From Nostoc linckia FACHB-104 (GTDB taxonomy: Bacteria; Cyanobacteriota; Cyanobacteriia; Cyanobacteriales; Nostocaceae): a stretch of 64,000 bases of DNA. The stretch is taken from assembly GCF_014696615.1 (NCBI RefSeq), contig NZ_JACJQJ010000045.1:1-64000 (forward strand), in the 5' to 3' direction. A model generated the notes under the pieces. The model was not told the DNA's origin and ran no database searches. It saw nothing but the letters and a program-made list of their open reading frames with translations. Numbering within the stretch: position 1 is the stretch's first letter; each line of letters starts with the position of its first letter. This document shows, piece by piece, positions 18,254 to 27,302 of the stretch. The position numbers were made by a program, and so were the translations under genes.

Positions 18254-18526
18254 TTACATAGCGCTGCGGCGGGTGAGTAAGTTCCACAAGAAAACTGCAA
18301 CAATTGCGCCAAGAACAGCTACTATTACACCTGTAATACTAAGAGTGGGTGCGGCTAATGCCAGAGTTCCCGTACTAAAGAATACTCCTAAGCTACCACC
18401 AACAAATGCACCTATGATCCCTAGCAAAATTGTTCCTAGAATACCGCCGCCTTGATGACCTGGGTAGATAGCTTTAGCAATAGCTCCAGCAATGAGTCCT
18501 AAAACAATCCAAGCAAGAATATTCAT
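18254..18526 (-). CDS. GlsB/YeaQ/YmgE-family stress membrane protein
   Basis: A 90-residue protein of the transglycosylase-associated (GlsB/YeaQ/YmgE) family. The family pattern is plain: NILAWIVLGLIAGAIAKAI, then GGGILGTILLGIIGAFVGG with glycine-zipper spacing, and a third hydrophobic segment at 60-82. The family is linked to general stress, but its biochemical role is not settled. It is monocistronic, with a strong hairpin downstream. Confidence 0.9.
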   Translation of the reverse strand: MNILAWIVLGLIAGAIAKAIYPGHQGGGILGTILLGIIGAFVGGSLGVFFSTGTLALAAPTLSITGVIVAVLGAIVAVFLWNLLTRRSAM

Positions 18527-18945
18527 AGTTTTTAGGTTGAAAAAACAACTTTTTTATTTGACCTTTGTTGAGTTAAATCTAACACCTCAAACTTGGCTAT
18601 CATATCTACCGTCAGAACTAACTTCGGTTAGCCTGAAGAAATAGCTACCTTTCTAAATTTATTTAAATTAATTACTGAAATTACTGGCGTAGCAAGGAAA
18701 CATAGAAGAACTAGGTAAGTAAGTCGGTGGAACAAACTATATTAAAAAACGTAAATAGGCTTGAAATCCTTACCAATGACAAATGACAACCTCAGCCAGT
18801 GATCTGTTAACTATTTCCTTGGAAAATCTTATATTTGGGAAATATCTATCAATATAATTAGCACTAATTCATCCGCAAGATAGTTAACTTTAAATTGAAT
18901 AGGTATCTAGAATTTATTAAAATACGCAGTTTATAGGAAAAAACT
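18527..18945. other. intergenic with family B copy
   Basis: This region lies between the GlsB-like gene (minus) and a small membrane protein gene (plus). It contains an inverted copy of dispersed family B at 18718-18832 and otherwise AT-rich promoter-like sequence. Confidence 0.5.
18718..18832 (-). repeat. dispersed family B copy (inverted)
   Basis: Read on the minus strand it runs CACTGGCTGAGGTTGTCATT, then TTGGTAAGGATTTCAAGCCT, then ATTTACG and ends CCGACTTACTT. The same order of blocks is found at 22884-23005 and 57896-58015. Confidence 0.65.
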
Positions 18946-19101
18946 ATGATTGGTGTACTTTGGACTGTTGCAGTTGTACTTTTTGTCCTTTGGGCTTTAG
19001 GGTTAGCATTGCATATTGCAGGCAATTTAATTCACGCATTGTTACTTTTGGCAATTGCGATCGCTATATATAATTTTCTGAAATCACGCACTGCTTTTTA
19101 G
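18946..19101 (+). CDS. Lmo0937-type small membrane protein
   Basis: A 51-residue protein with two hydrophobic helices joined by a short loop: MIGVLWTVAVVLFVLWALGL, then HIAGNLIHALLLLAIAIAI, and the tail YNFLKSR. This matches the pattern of the Lmo0937 family of tiny membrane proteins, often found near other stress membrane proteins; the GlsB-like gene is its divergent neighbour here. TTATAGGAAAAAACT precedes the ATG. Function unknown. Confidence 0.75.
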   Translation: MIGVLWTVAVVLFVLWALGLALHIAGNLIHALLLLAIAIAIYNFLKSRTAF

Positions 19102-19605
19102 GTCGTTATCCCAAATGATAGCAATTCTCAATCATTGGTAAGCGCCTAAGCGAAGCTATTATAGTCTTCGATGCCAAGAATATTTTTTTAAACGAATTAA
19201 TCACACTGTGAGGGGCACAAAATTTTGTGCCCACAAGTAAGAGCCAGATTGAGTTATACCAATTCAAAATTCAAAATTCAAAATTAATAATCTAGACATG
19301 GCAGGGCTTTTGCTCTGTATATCTATCGCATTGTTTTTTTTTAAATTGGTATTATGTATTCAATCTAGATTTCAGTGTTATAAATTACAGAACTAAAGCA
19401 GGAAAAATCACATTTTTTAGCCCTTAGTTTCCAGCTTGGTTTCAATATCATTAAATATGCAGAACAAGCAGTTCTTATTCACCTAACCTTAGTTAGATGT
19501 TTTGGCTGATTATAAGACAATAAATGTAGAGACCTTACTTTACAGTCTCTACATTATTTTTGGGATACGCAGAATTAATTTCTACCAAAAATCTATTACG
19601 AATTA
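19102..19605. other. intergenic
   Basis: This 504-bp region holds the short motif shared with 11230 (at 19118-19142), an ATTCAAA heptamer tract at 19262-19285, and a hairpin at 19525-19553 near the end of the DUF760 gene. No gene is supported. Confidence 0.5.
19525..19553 (-). terminator. hairpin after DUF760 gene
   Basis: TGTAGAGAC pairs with GTCTCTACA and is followed on the plus strand by ATTATTTTT. It lies 52 bp past the stop of the minus-strand DUF760 gene; the better T-tract is on the opposite strand, so it may be bidirectional. Confidence 0.45.
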
Positions 19606-19953
19606 CTACTGTTGTATATCTTGAGATTGAACTGCGGGTAGTTGTAATGATTTTTCCATGTCAAATCGCTGTTCGATATTGCGAAGGAAATAGCCGTCTA
19701 CCATAGCAGCACCTAACAGTTTTCCTAATTCGTCGCGATTTGTGGTGATGAGCGACTGATATCTCTCATGAGGTAAGTTACCTAACATTTCCACAATCGC
19801 ACGTTGAATTAACTGTAATACTTCCGGTGAAGAAGGTTTGGAAAGTTGAGCAACTGTTTCTGGTGCCAAAGATTGCACATATTGCCATAAATTGTTTTGA
19901 GTATTTGCTTCAGATTCAAAATAATCGGGTTGGCGGCGAGAAAGATTACTCAT
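19606..19953 (-). CDS. DUF760 protein
   Basis: A 115-residue protein of the DUF760 family, found in cyanobacteria and plastid-bearing plants. The conserved core VLQLIQRAIVEMLGNLPHER, followed by NRDELGKLLGAAMVDGYFLRNIEQR, is all present, so the gene looks complete. It is predicted soluble and helical. Function is not established for the bacterial members. It stands alone, divergent from the U32 peptidase. Confidence 0.88.
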   Translation of the reverse strand: MSNLSRRQPDYFESEANTQNNLWQYVQSLAPETVAQLSKPSSPEVLQLIQRAIVEMLGNLPHERYQSLITTNRDELGKLLGAAMVDGYFLRNIEQRFDMEKSLQLPAVQSQDIQQ

Positions 19954-20272
19954 AGTATTAAGATTAATTTGCGCTTCACTATGAATAAAAATTTATCGAC
20001 ATATTGATAGCTGCACAATCAGCAAAACCGAACTGCAAAGTCGGGTTTTTTCTACTCAAGTTATGGTAGAAAATTGAGTGATAAAAAATTTAAAATTTTT
20101 TAAACTTTTTAGTAGTGATTTTAACAGAATATGTTCTCTAAGCAGCTTCGCACGTGGTATGAAAATCGAACTGCAGAGTACGCCCAGGCAGAGACATTCA
20201 AAAAGCGATCGCCTCCGTCACCCAGTAACTTAGATAGAATCACTATGGTGCTAGTTAAACTTTCTCAGCCTG
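19954..20272. other. intergenic between divergent genes
   Basis: This 319-bp region must hold promoters for DUF760 (minus) and the U32 peptidase (plus). GCGATCGC octamers lie at 20206 and just inside the U32 gene. The short plus-strand frame at 20131-20352 overlaps the U32 start in another phase and is judged spurious. Confidence 0.45.
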
Positions 20273-22885
20273 ATGAAAAGCGATCGCTCTTTGACTCCTC
20301 AACCCACTACATCCACTCTGCAATGTCCAGAACTACTCGCACCAGCAGGTAGCTGGGATTGTGCGAAAGCTGCTGTCGAAAATGGGGCTGATGCAATTTA
20401 TTTTGGTTTGGATCGCTTCAACGCCAGAATGCGGGCGCAAAATTTTACTGAGGCGGATTTACCAGAGTTGATGGCTTTTCTCCACCTGCGGGGTGTGAAG
20501 GGTTATGTAACGGTTAATACGCTGATTTTTCCGCAAGAGTTACCAGAGGTAGAGCAATATCTGCGCTCAATTATTGCGGCGGGTGTGGATGCAGTAATTG
20601 TGCAAGACGTGAGTATATGTCGTCTGATCCGGCACCTATCGCCTGATTTTCCTATCCATGCTTCTACGCAGATGACAATCACAAGCGCGGCTGGGGTGGA
20701 ATTTGCTCAGTCACTTGGTTGTCAGTTAGTGGTGTTAGCCCGTGAATGTTCGCTGCAGGAAATTAACAAAATTCGCCAGCAGATGCGCCAAAAGGAAACT
20801 TCTTTACCTTTAGAAGTCTTTGTTCACGGTGCTTTGTGCGTTGCTTATTCCGGCCAGTGTTTAACTAGTGAAGCTTTAGGTGGGCGTTCTGCCAATCGCG
20901 GCGAATGTGCCCAAGCTTGCCGAATGCCCTACGAGTTAATAGCAGATGGCGAAGTTATAAATTTAGGTGACCGCAAATATCTCCTCAGCCCCCAAGACCT
21001 TGCAGGGTTAGAAGTTCTGCCAGATTTAGTCAAGTCCGGAGTAACAAGTCTCAAAATTGAAGGGCGGCTGAAAACACCAGAGTATGTAGCGAATGTTACT
21101 CATGTTTATCGGCAAGCCTTGGATCGGGTGATGGAGCAATTGACGGAGAATACTCCAAAGGCGCGCAAACTCTTCCATTCTGCTGAAGAACAATACAACT
21201 TGGAAATGGCATTTTCTCGCGGTATCTACACAGGTTGGTTTAATGGGATTAACAACCAAGAATTAGTTCATGCGCGGTTTGGCAAAAAGCGTGGGGTTTA
21301 TCTAGGAGAAGTTACCCGCATTCGTAATGAACAGGTAACAATCACATTAGAAGCACCAGTGAAAGCAGGAGATGGAATTGTTTTCGATTCTGGTCATCCC
21401 GAAGCCAAGGAAGAAGGCGGTCGGGTTTATGCAGTGGTACAAAAAGGTAAAGAAGCCATGCTTACCTTTGGACGCAGTGACCTCAACTTCCGCCGAGTGC
21501 ATATAGGCGATCGCGTTTGGAAAACCAGCGATCCAGAACTAGATAAGCAATTACGTCAAAGTTTTGCGGGAGATAACCCCCAATTTCAGCGTCCCATTGA
21601 TTTAGAGGTTTACGGCGAAGTCGATCAACCACTAACTGCGATCGCCCGCGATGGACAAGGTCATGTTGTGCAAGTGGATTCGACAATACCGCTAGTAGAA
21701 GCGCACACCAAACCCCTAACCACAGAACGTTTGCAAGAACAGTTAGGTCGCCTGGGTAATACACCCTTCTGTTTAGGAAAACTCACCAATCATCTTAATG
21801 GTGCATTAATTTTACCCGTAAGTGAGTTAAACCGAATGCGCCGAGAACTGGTGACGCAGTTAGAAGAACTACGTCGTCAACCAAAGCGCTGGGAACTAAA
21901 TGATCGTGCTTCTTTACAAGACCTACTCCCCAAATCATCCCCCAAATCCCCCACATCTCCCTCACTCATCGTTTTAGTAAGGAACCTTAAGCAACTCCAA
22001 GCCGCACTCCAAGCCGGAATTCAAACACTGTACTGTGAATTTGAAGACCCCCGCTTTTATCGCGAAGCCGTGCAAATGGTAAGACAAGGGGGACAAGAGG
22101 CAGGGGGCAGGGAGCAGGGAGCAGGGGAGAATATAAAAAATTCCCAATCCTCAATGCCCAATGCCCCATGCCCAATGCCCTCAATCTGGGTTGCACCTCC
22201 CCGAATTACCAAACCTGGGGAAAACTGGATTTTGCAGCAAGTACGCGCCTCTCAAGCAGATGGCTATCTGTTGCGGAATTACGATCATCTGCAATTTTTC
22301 GCCCAAGACCGTTGTATTGGAGATTTTTCGCTGAATGTTGCGAACGCCTTAACCGCAGATTATTTTCACCAGCGCTATGGTTTGGAACGCTTAACCGCAT
22401 CCTATGACCTGAATATTAGCCAACTCGAAGACTTACTTCATAGTTGTCCACCCCAATGGTTTGAGGTGACAATTCATCAACATATGCCGATGTTCCACAT
22501 GGAGCATTGTGTATTTTGCGCTTTTCTCTCCCAGGGGACAGATTACACTAACTGTGGAAGACCCTGCGAACAGCATGAAGTGAAATTGCGCGATCGCGTT
22601 GGTAGCGAACATGTCCTCAAAGCTGATGTCGGCTGTCGCAATACTGTATTTAACGGCACTGCTCAAACCGGAGCCGAGTACGTACAGCGCTTAATAAATT
22701 TGGGATTACGTGACTTCCGCATAGAGTTTGTCAATGAAACCCCAGCACAAGTGAGTAAAACTATACATTGCTACAGCCAACTTCTTCGTGGAGAGATTAC
22801 AGGTTCCCAACTCTGGCGCGAGTTAAAGCTGCAAAATCAGCTAGGTGTAACTCGCGGGCCGATGGGAGTTTCTGCATTCAGGTAA
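20273..22885 (+). CDS. U32 family peptidase (collagenase-like)
   Basis: An 870-residue U32 family protein. The N-terminal TIM-barrel-like domain begins PELLAPAGSWDCAKAAVENG and contains HGALCVAYSGQCLTS and RGECAQACRMPY, a cysteine-containing stretch characteristic of U32. A beta-rich middle domain (GVYLGEVTRIRNEQVTITLE) follows, and then a second barrel-like half with CVFCAFLSQGTDYTNCGRPC. Some U32 members act in RNA hydroxylation rather than proteolysis (RlhA in E. coli), so peptidase activity should not be assumed. Residues about 606-637 are an in-frame insertion of STRR DNA (GGQEAGGREQGAGEN...PNAPCPMPS). The stop codon runs into family B copy 22884-23005. Confidence 0.9.
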   Translation: MKSDRSLTPQPTTSTLQCPELLAPAGSWDCAKAAVENGADAIYFGLDRFNARMRAQNFTEADLPELMAFLHLRGVKGYVTVNTLIFPQELPEVEQYLRSIIAAGVDAVIVQDVSICRLIRHLSPDFPIHASTQMTITSAAGVEFAQSLGCQLVVLARECSLQEINKIRQQMRQKETSLPLEVFVHGALCVAYSGQCLTSEALGGRSANRGECAQACRMPYELIADGEVINLGDRKYLLSPQDLAGLEVLPDLVKSGVTSLKIEGRLKTPEYVANVTHVYRQALDRVMEQLTENTPKARKLFHSAEEQYNLEMAFSRGIYTGWFNGINNQELVHARFGKKRGVYLGEVTRIRNEQVTITLEAPVKAGDGIVFDSGHPEAKEEGGRVYAVVQKGKEAMLTFGRSDLNFRRVHIGDRVWKTSDPELDKQLRQSFAGDNPQFQRPIDLEVYGEVDQPLTAIARDGQGHVVQVDSTIPLVEAHTKPLTTERLQEQLGRLGNTPFCLGKLTNHLNGALILPVSELNRMRRELVTQLEELRRQPKRWELNDRASLQDLLPKSSPKSPTSPSLIVLVRNLKQLQAALQAGIQTLYCEFEDPRFYREAVQMVRQGGQEAGGREQGAGENIKNSQSSMPNAPCPMPSIWVAPPRITKPGENWILQQVRASQADGYLLRNYDHLQFFAQDRCIGDFSLNVANALTADYFHQRYGLERLTASYDLNISQLEDLLHSCPPQWFEVTIHQHMPMFHMEHCVFCAFLSQGTDYTNCGRPCEQHEVKLRDRVGSEHVLKADVGCRNTVFNGTAQTGAEYVQRLINLGLRDFRIEFVNETPAQVSKTIHCYSQLLRGEITGSQLWRELKLQNQLGVTRGPMGVSAFR
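22088..22186 (+). repeat. STRR block read in frame inside U32 gene
   Basis: Contains GGGAGCA heptamers followed by CCCAATG/CCCCATG heptamers, the same two-part block as in the intergenic sequence at 27119-27232 and 62983-63112. Here it is part of the open reading frame and disturbs neither frame nor stop. Confidence 0.85.
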
Positions 22886-23005
22886 GTAGGTTGGCGAAAT
22901 TAAAGATAACTGGCTGAGGCTGTCATTGGTCATTGGTCATTGGTAAGGATTTTAAACCTATTTACGTTTATTAACATAGTTGGGTTTATTTTTACCGACT
23001 TACTT
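22884..23005 (+). repeat. dispersed family B copy
   Basis: Begins AAGTAGGTTGGCGAAATTAA, contains TGGCTGAGGCTGTCATTGGT and TAAGGATTTTAAACCTATTT, and ends ACCGACTTACTT. The two ends are imperfect inverted repeats (AAGTAGGTTGGC against AAGTAAGTCGGT). It begins inside the stop codon of the U32 gene. Confidence 0.7.
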
Positions 23006-23011
23006 AGTTGC

Positions 23012-23950
23012 TTATCTAGTACTTCCTAAAACCCAATCTCCTAAAAGTGAGTTAACTTGGTCTGGTATTTCATCATGGGGACAATGACCCGCGGATAGAA
23101 AATGTTCTTGTAGTTGTGGATAATATTGGCGAAACTTTTGAGAACGTTCTCTAGCATTCATCCAAGGATCACCTTCTCCCCACAACATCAATAACGGACA
23201 AGTTAATTGTTTTAGCAATACATCAACTTTTTCTCCTTGGGGAGTACTAAAAACTGAGACAAACACATCAAATGCACCAGCATCGTAAGCTGGTCGATAA
23301 ATTTCTTCTACCAACTGGTCTGTGATTGCACTTTTATCTAAATAAACTTTTTCTAGGGTTTGACGAATTACCCAACGTTGGCGCACGTATTGAAATAATA
23401 AAAACTGGGCTAAAGGTTGCTGAAACATCCACTTCACACTATTGCCTAGTAACTTTTGCAATCCTGATTCTTTTTTGGGAGGTTGAATTTGTGATTGCAA
23501 AGCTTCCGGTTCAGATGTTGGCTTTTCGATGCTAAAGGGCCCTGCACTGTTGAGTAAAACTACACCAGCTGCACTATCGGGGTATTGTGCTGCAACGCAC
23601 AAACAAGCATAGCCACCAAGAGAGTTTCCTACTAAAACTGCTTTTTGACCAATGATTTCATTAATAAAATCGTGTAGTTGATCGCGCCACAAGTCGCCAC
23701 TGTAATCTAACTTCGGCTTCGCTGAACGCCCAAATCCTAATAAATCAATTGCAAAAACTTGGAAATCTTGGCACAATCCTGTAATGTTTTTGCGCCAGTG
23801 GTCTGTAGAAGCACCAAACCCATGCACTAATAGCAAGGGTGGACGTTGCGCTTGTTGCTCTCCGGCTCGTACATAGTAAACTTTATGCCCGCGCCATTGC
23901 CAGTGTTGGCCAGGTATGGGAGTGGTAGAAGGCGCTGTTGTTACCTGCAT
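23012..23950 (-). CDS. alpha/beta hydrolase
   Basis: A 312-residue alpha/beta-hydrolase fold enzyme. The oxyanion region is LLLVHGFGASTDHW (near residue 39), the nucleophile elbow is VGNSLGG with Ser110, the acid is probably in LWGEGDPW, and the catalytic histidine is in SAGHCPHDEIP near residue 289. A lid of about 60 residues follows strand 6 (QIQPPKKESGLQKLL). This cyanobacterial and plastid-related group includes enzymes and non-enzymes of unknown substrate; it resembles chlorophyll- and lipid-related hydrolases only in general fold. No operon partner is seen. Confidence 0.88.
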   Translation of the reverse strand: MQVTTAPSTTPIPGQHWQWRGHKVYYVRAGEQQAQRPPLLLVHGFGASTDHWRKNITGLCQDFQVFAIDLLGFGRSAKPKLDYSGDLWRDQLHDFINEIIGQKAVLVGNSLGGYACLCVAAQYPDSAAGVVLLNSAGPFSIEKPTSEPEALQSQIQPPKKESGLQKLLGNSVKWMFQQPLAQFLLFQYVRQRWVIRQTLEKVYLDKSAITDQLVEEIYRPAYDAGAFDVFVSVFSTPQGEKVDVLLKQLTCPLLMLWGEGDPWMNARERSQKFRQYYPQLQEHFLSAGHCPHDEIPDQVNSLLGDWVLGSTR

Positions 23951-24011
23951 TAATTTAAAGAAATGTGAAGTAGCTGTTAATAATTGTAATGCAGTATTTT
24001 CTGGTGGTGAG

Positions 24012-24043
24012 TTGCACAGACGCGATTAATCGCGTCTGTGCAA
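24012..24043. repeat. palindrome GACGCGATTAATCGCGTC, copy 2
   Basis: A perfect palindrome of 32 bp in which the 18-bp core is extended by TTGCACA on one side and TGTGCAA on the other. It is the longest of four copies and lies upstream of the minus-strand hydrolase. Confidence 0.9.
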
Positions 24044-24061
24044 GAGTTATGAGTAACAATC

Positions 24062-24178
24062 CTAGTTCCACTTTCATACAAAGCTTGTGAAACTTGTTGT
24101 ATCTGGAGTGCCTCCTGCCTTGCCATAGCGATAATTTTTAACACTGAGCTACTTAATTTATTTTCTGGTAGTCCCTTA
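24062..24178 (-). repeat. dispersed family A copy 5
   Basis: On the minus strand it starts GGGACTACCAGAAAATAAAT, contains TTATCGCTATGGCAAGGCAG, and ends GTATGAAAGTGGAACTAG, matching both ends of the copy at 142-239. Confidence 0.6.
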
Positions 24179-24465
24179 TTACAGAGAAAAGTAGAAATTA
24201 CTCAGCACTCTTGAGAAAAATATGACTGTGTAATGTGAGATTTACTACTAGTGGAACTACTATTAATTATTTAAGTAATAATAGGTTAAAATTTTTATTG
24301 GGTATTGATTTTAGCTAATAAAGTCTCAGTAAATAGTTTAAATTGCCTAATAAAGTTATGTATTTTTAAGTTTTTTATGTATCAAATAAAAAATACTTTT
24401 ATATAATAAAAAAAGAGGTTGTCAAAAATCTTACATTAGTATCCAAGATTTAATGTTAAGACTGT

Positions 24466-24495
24466 TTTAACCTAAAATTAATCTATTGTTAATAT
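24466..24495 (+). promoter_or_regulatory. candidate Pho box upstream of ppk1
   Basis: Three 8-bp elements, TTTAACCT, ATTAATCT and GTTAATAT, are separated by exactly 3 bp each. This is the spacing of cyanobacterial Pho boxes bound by the PhoB-type regulator SphR. It lies about 420 bp before the ppk1 start. The surroundings are AT-rich, so a chance match is possible. Confidence 0.35.
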
Positions 24496-24914
24496 ATAAA
24501 GAAGAAGCTATGTGGTGATGTTAAGTTAAAAAGTAATTAAGCAAAATTACTTTTGTAAGGAAGTAAAAAATAATCAAAGTCTTCTTGAAATTTATTAGAT
24601 AAAAGAGATAATTATTGCAAAAAAATCATGATGTATATTGAGAATAAATATAGTATTAATATTCAAGAATTGCCTTAAAAACAAGGATTTTAATCATAAA
24701 TTCTTTGGATATTTAATCTAGGTAATAGCAGCATGATCACCTTAAAGTAATATTGATAAAACTCATGTAAGTTATTTAATCTAATGGAAGTTTAATTAAT
24801 TTACAAAGATAAAATTACCTTTAAAGAAGCAGATTAGGTAGGTATTTTATCTAATAAATCTCAAGATAATGTCGGTATTTGTGTTCCATTAAATTTCCTC
24901 TAAACAAATTAAAA

Positions 24915-27116
24915 ATGGATATGACCCAAGCCAAACCGATAAACAGAGTGATTAAATTGAGTGATTCGCAGTACTTCTTTAATCGGGAACTAAGTTGGTT
25001 GGAATTCAATCGGCGGGTTTTGCATGAGGCATTGGATCGGCGTACACCATTATTAGAAAAACTGAAGTTTACTTCTATCTTCAGTTCCAATTTAGATGAA
25101 TATTTTATGGTGCGCGTGGCAGTTCTCAAAGAACAAGTGCAAGCGCAGGTAACTAAACGTACTCCAGACGGGCGGACTCCTCAAGAACAATTAGATGCGA
25201 TCGCACAAATTCTCCGCCCGATGGTGATTCAGCAACATGAATACTTCGAGAATGTGTTGCGAAAAGAAATGGCAGAACAAGGTATCCATCTGCTTAATTA
25301 CACAGACATCACTTTAGAACAGCGTGCTTACCTACAAAATTTGTTTCAACAGCAAATTTTTCCAGTGCTGACACCCTTAGCCGTAGATCCTAGCCATCCC
25401 TTCCCCCTCATCGCGAATCTCAGCCTCAATTTGGCAGTGGTAGTTACAGATCCAGTTTCTAAAAAAGAAAAATTTGCCAGAGTCAAAGTCCCCGATATTT
25501 TGCCGCGATTTATTGAATTACCTCATGATGCACAAGCAGAGGATGACAAACCAAATCACTGGATGGGTGTGCCAATTGAACAGGTGGTGGCGCACAACTT
25601 AGAAGCCTTATTTCCTGGGATGATTGTCAACGAATATCATCTGTTTCGCCTAACTCGTAAAGCAGATTTAGCAGTAGCAGAAGAAGAAGCCGATGATTTA
25701 CTCCTAGCAATTCAGCAAGAGTTACGTGGGCGACAGTTTCGCGGTTGTGGAGTACGGCTGGAAATTCAAAAATCCATGCCTCAGTCTATGCGCCAAATGT
25801 TGTTCCCGGAATTAGAACTGACTGAAGGTGACATTTATGAAATCGATGGGCTGTTGAGTTTGAAGGATTTAATGTCCTTCATGGCTTTACCGTTACCCGA
25901 ACTCAAAGATCCACCTTGGACACCTGTAATTCCTACGCGTCTGCGTGCTTTCAATCAATCCAGTTCTGTAGAGAAATCCGAAAAAGCCGAAGGCAGAGAA
26001 AATATTTTCTCAGTAATTCAACAACATGATTTACTAGTACATCATCCCTACGAATCCTTTAGCGCCTCTGTTGAGCAGTTTATCGCCCAAGCTGCCCGTG
26101 ATGCCCATGTGTTAGCCATTAAAATGACACTTTATCGCTCTTCTGGAGATTCGCAGATTTTTCACTCTTTAATGGCTGCTGCGGAAAGTGGAAAACAAGT
26201 TGTGGTGTTAGTGGAATTAAAAGCCCGTTTTGATGAAGAAAATAATATAACTTGGGCACAGAGATTAGAAAAGTCTGGGGTTCATGTTGTTTATGGCTTG
26301 GTGGGATTAAAAACTCACACCAAAATTGCCCTGGTGGTGCGTCGGGAAGGGGAAAAGATTTCTCGCTATGTGCATATTGGTACTGGTAACTACAATCCCA
26401 AAACAGCGAAGTTATACACAGATTTAGGACTTTTTAGTTGTCGCAAAGACTTAGGTGCAGATTTAACTGATTTATTTAATTATTTAACAGGCTATGCCCA
26501 TCAGCATTCTTACCGCAAGCTGCTAGTATCACCAATTAGTATGCGCGATCGCATGATTGAATTGATTCGCCGGGAAATTGAACATTGTCAAAACGGCAAA
26601 CCAGGGCGAATCATTGCCAAGATGAATGCACTAGTTGATCCGCAAATTATTACTACCCTCTACGCCGCCTCAGCCGCCGGGGTACAAATTGACTTAATTG
26701 TGCGCGGTACTTGCTGCTTACGTCCTGGGCTTCCAGAAATTAGCGAGAATATTCGCGTTATTAGCATTATTGGTCGCTTTTTAGAACATTCGCGCATCTT
26801 TCATTTCTCTAATAATGGACAAGATGAAGTGTACATTGGCAGCGCTGATTGGATGCCCCGCAATTTAGATCGGCGTGTAGAAGCAGTGACACCGATTGAA
26901 GATCCCAAAATTTCCCAAACCTTACAAGACATTTTAGAGATTATGCTGGCAGACAATCGCCAAGCTTGGGAACTGCAATCAGACGGTTCTTATCTCCAAC
27001 GTCACCCGCGCAAAAATGAACCAGAACGCAGTAGCCAAAATATCCTGATGGAAATTCTGCAATCATTCCACGCCAATGTCAAAGTCCCCAGTTTGAAGTC
27101 AAGGTATTTCAATTGA
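24915..27116 (+). CDS. ppk1: polyphosphate kinase 1
   Basis: A 733-residue polyphosphate kinase that reversibly transfers the gamma-phosphate of ATP to polyphosphate. The N-terminal domain begins FFNRELSWLEFNRRVLHEA, a family hallmark. The catalytic histidine lies in YVHIGTGNYNPKTAKLYTD (His487 by my numbering), and a second conserved histidine is His630 in RIFHFSNNG. IKMTLYR and VELKARFDEENN form part of the ATP site. The full length fits the family. I place the start at ATG 24915; a TTG further upstream at 24879 keeps the frame open but is less likely, and ATG 24921 is also possible. Polyphosphate kinase is often phosphate-regulated, and a candidate Pho box lies upstream. Confidence 0.96.
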   Translation: MDMTQAKPINRVIKLSDSQYFFNRELSWLEFNRRVLHEALDRRTPLLEKLKFTSIFSSNLDEYFMVRVAVLKEQVQAQVTKRTPDGRTPQEQLDAIAQILRPMVIQQHEYFENVLRKEMAEQGIHLLNYTDITLEQRAYLQNLFQQQIFPVLTPLAVDPSHPFPLIANLSLNLAVVVTDPVSKKEKFARVKVPDILPRFIELPHDAQAEDDKPNHWMGVPIEQVVAHNLEALFPGMIVNEYHLFRLTRKADLAVAEEEADDLLLAIQQELRGRQFRGCGVRLEIQKSMPQSMRQMLFPELELTEGDIYEIDGLLSLKDLMSFMALPLPELKDPPWTPVIPTRLRAFNQSSSVEKSEKAEGRENIFSVIQQHDLLVHHPYESFSASVEQFIAQAARDAHVLAIKMTLYRSSGDSQIFHSLMAAAESGKQVVVLVELKARFDEENNITWAQRLEKSGVHVVYGLVGLKTHTKIALVVRREGEKISRYVHIGTGNYNPKTAKLYTDLGLFSCRKDLGADLTDLFNYLTGYAHQHSYRKLLVSPISMRDRMIELIRREIEHCQNGKPGRIIAKMNALVDPQIITTLYAASAAGVQIDLIVRGTCCLRPGLPEISENIRVISIIGRFLEHSRIFHFSNNGQDEVYIGSADWMPRNLDRRVEAVTPIEDPKISQTLQDILEIMLADNRQAWELQSDGSYLQRHPRKNEPERSSQNILMEILQSFHANVKVPSLKSRYFN

Positions 27117-27118
27117 AT

Positions 27119-27232
27119 GAGGAGGCAGGGGGGCAGGGAGCAGGGAGCAGGGAGCAGGGAGCAGGGGGAGAAAGAATTAATGACAAACACCCAATTACCA
27201 ATTACCAATTGACCAATGCCCAATGCCCCATA
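27119..27232. repeat. STRR block between ppk1 and aroE
   Basis: GGGAGCA heptamers (27128-27165) are followed by ACCAATT and CCCAATG heptamers. It fills most of the gap between ppk1 and aroE. It is the intergenic counterpart of the block read in frame in the U32 gene. Confidence 0.85.
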
Positions 27233-27302
27233 TTATGGCAAAATGCTCTGAGATTGGAAGTCTGCGTCTATACAACGGAAGCCTATCTCTGGCGGCTAGA
27301 AT

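Larger units (their letters stand above)
23951..24914. other. long AT-rich region upstream of ppk1
   Basis: This region of about 960 bp has no supported gene. It contains a perfect 32-bp palindrome (24012-24043), family A copy 5 (24062-24178) and, further on, AT-rich sequence with a candidate Pho box at 24466-24495. It is the longest non-coding stretch in the window and presumably carries the ppk1 promoter. Confidence 0.6.

Noticed and set aside
20131-20352. 73-codon plus-strand frame before U32
   Set aside because: Overlaps the start of the well-supported U32 gene in another phase and contains arbitrary composition.
27119-27232. Possible CRISPR-like array of GGGAGCA and related units
   Set aside because: Units are only 7 bp, head to tail without spacers. 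This is STRR, not CRISPR.
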